This document shows positions 4,351 through 5,148 of a stretch of 5,148 nt of DNA, one piece after another; the stretch's first letter is position 1, and each line of letters starts with the position of its first letter. The stretch is taken from assembly GCA_002712335.1 (NCBI GenBank), contig PATI01000016.1, positions 1 through 5,148 on the forward strand, written 5' to 3'. The position numbers and the translations under genes are program-made. This DNA comes from Rhodospirillaceae bacterium (GTDB lineage: Bacteria; Pseudomonadota; Alphaproteobacteria; MPNO01; UBA2964). The notes beneath the pieces are model-generated. The model made no database searches. It was not told where the DNA came from and was given only the letters and a program-made list of their open reading frames with translations.

Positions 4351-5148
4351 GCTCTAATTTGGGACCTTTTTTCGGTAATTTCTGAATTACACGATCTTCC
4401 AAAAAAGAAGTAAAGTTCTCGGTTGTATCCCATGAAAGTGTCCCCAAATCACCACAACGGTGACACAGGGGTGCCCAGCTAAAAGTTGCAGCGCCACAAC
4501 TAGAACAGACCCAACTTGCCTCGGAAGGGGCATCAGTTGCCTTCACCAACCAGTGACGGACTTTCTCTGCATCCTGCTTATCCCCCTCCTCGAGTTCGGC
4601 CATGAGATGGCAAATACGCGAAGAAGGCTTTTCCGTGCATAATTTCTCTAGATGAGTCCGAGCAGGACCCCAAATTTTTGCGTCAATCAAGGAGCGCACT
4701 AAAGCTATTCTACTTTCAGCATGGTCCGGATTCAATTCCTTTAATTCTTCAAACTTTTTAACACGTAACAAATGATCACCTTCCTCGATGTCACTTACAT
4801 AAAGATCCGCCAATATAGGGTGAGGAGTTTGACCCCACGTTTCTTTTATCAATTTATTTAAGCTACGCCTTTTCCCGGCTTTATTCATTAGCTGTGCCGT
4901 TTGAATTATCGCGGGTAGATAATTTAATTTCTCTTTTTGTGCTCTTTCCGAATATCTTAAAGCTTCCGCATGTTCCCCAGAAGTTTCCGATTCGATACTG
5001 CAACCCAGCAAAACGGCTGCCCGTAATTTTTGTGCCTCAGCTGATTTAATAGAATTTGCCTTTATTGACTGATCGAGTGTCGTGATAGCCGACTTCCAAT
5101 GTAGCTGCTGAACCTCTAATTCAAATAATTTTGAGAGAACCCAAGGTG
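4337..5148 (-). CDS. hemY: HemY-family TPR protein with C-terminal zinc ribbon, N-terminus beyond window
   Basis: The frame is open from the right edge to TAA at 4337-4339, giving the C-terminal 269 residues. The gene really continues past the TTG at 5011, because coding text such as P-W-V-L-S-K-L-F-E-L-E and H-W-K-S-A-I-T-T-L-D lies upstream without a stop. The fragment is built of helical TPR-like repeats and contains HemY signatures: P-W-V-L, G-Q-T-P-H-P-I-L-A, L-N-P-D-H-A-E-S-R-I-A-L-V and A-K-I-W-G-P-A-R-T-H-L. At the end, fragment residues 212-239 form a C-x2-C-x10-C-x2-C ribbon (C214, C217, C228, C231), framed by W-V-C and T-L-S-W. The zinc ribbon is the form I associate with Rhodospirillales-like Alphaproteobacteria. 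The family is usually anchored by N-terminal membrane helices, encoded outside this window, and often lies in a hemC-hemD-hemY block. Despite its name it is not a proven protoporphyrinogen oxidase; a role in assembling or scaffolding late haem synthesis is the usual suggestion. It is not the unrelated oxidase of Gram-positives, also called HemY. Confidence 0.92.
   Translation of the reverse strand, partial: PWVLSKLFELEVQQLHWKSAITTLDQSIKANSIKSAEAQKLRAAVLLGCSIESETSGEHAEALRYSERAQKEKLNYLPAIIQTAQLMNKAGKRRSLNKLIKETWGQTPHPILADLYVSDIEEGDHLLRVKKFEELKELNPDHAESRIALVRSLIDAKIWGPARTHLEKLCTEKPSSRICHLMAELEEGDKQDAEKVRHWLVKATDAPSEASWVCSSCGAATFSWAPLCHRCGDLGTLSWDTTENFTSFLEDRVIQKLPKKGPKLELGNI

Overview
The window looks like a stretch of an AT-rich alphaproteobacterial chromosome, probably marine; the lifestyle is a guess. 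The best taxonomic anchor is the partial minus-strand gene at the right end. It encodes a HemY-type TPR protein ending in a four-cysteine zinc ribbon, a form I associate with Rhodospirillales-like Alphaproteobacteria. No rRNA, tRNA, CRISPR array, transposase or integrase is visible.

Left part (1-1127). This part probably reads entirely on the minus strand. A secreted protein of classical MORN repeats (1-488) runs off the left edge and is encoded by a roughly 69-bp tandem DNA repeat. Upstream of it are two short coding remnants of unknown function (532-781 and 791-1127). Each is one base out of frame at a homopolymer, and removing a single base gives a clean 82- or 111-residue protein. The three frames are tightly spaced (9 and 43 bases), as in an operon or its decaying remains.

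Middle (1128-2724). This part is gene-poor and very AT-rich. A 150-base stretch (1160-1291) holds three consecutive stem-loops. The second is followed by a T-tract and looks like a plus-strand intrinsic terminator or the end of a small RNA. Next come an unrecognised 80-residue protein (1444-1686) and a small two-CxxC protein of the CPXCG cysteine-rich type (1750-1947). The latter has a good Shine-Dalgarno but apparently no ATG, GTG or TTG start. A 67-residue protein with two membrane segments (2239-2442, minus) diverges from the next gene. The divergent spacer contains an 8-bp perfect inverted repeat.

Right part (2725-5148). A lipoprotein joins a possible OB-fold-like domain to MORN-variant repeats (2725-3345). 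It is followed on the same strand by a complete TauD/TfdA-type Fe(II)/2-oxoglutarate dioxygenase (3426-4268). That gene converges on hemY (4337-5148, minus), with a hairpin around the shared 3' ends.

There is no clear multi-gene defence or biosynthetic system. The most unusual items are the cluster of single-base frame breaks, the apparent non-standard start of the CPXCG gene, the structured RNA candidate, and two different MORN-type envelope proteins in one small region.
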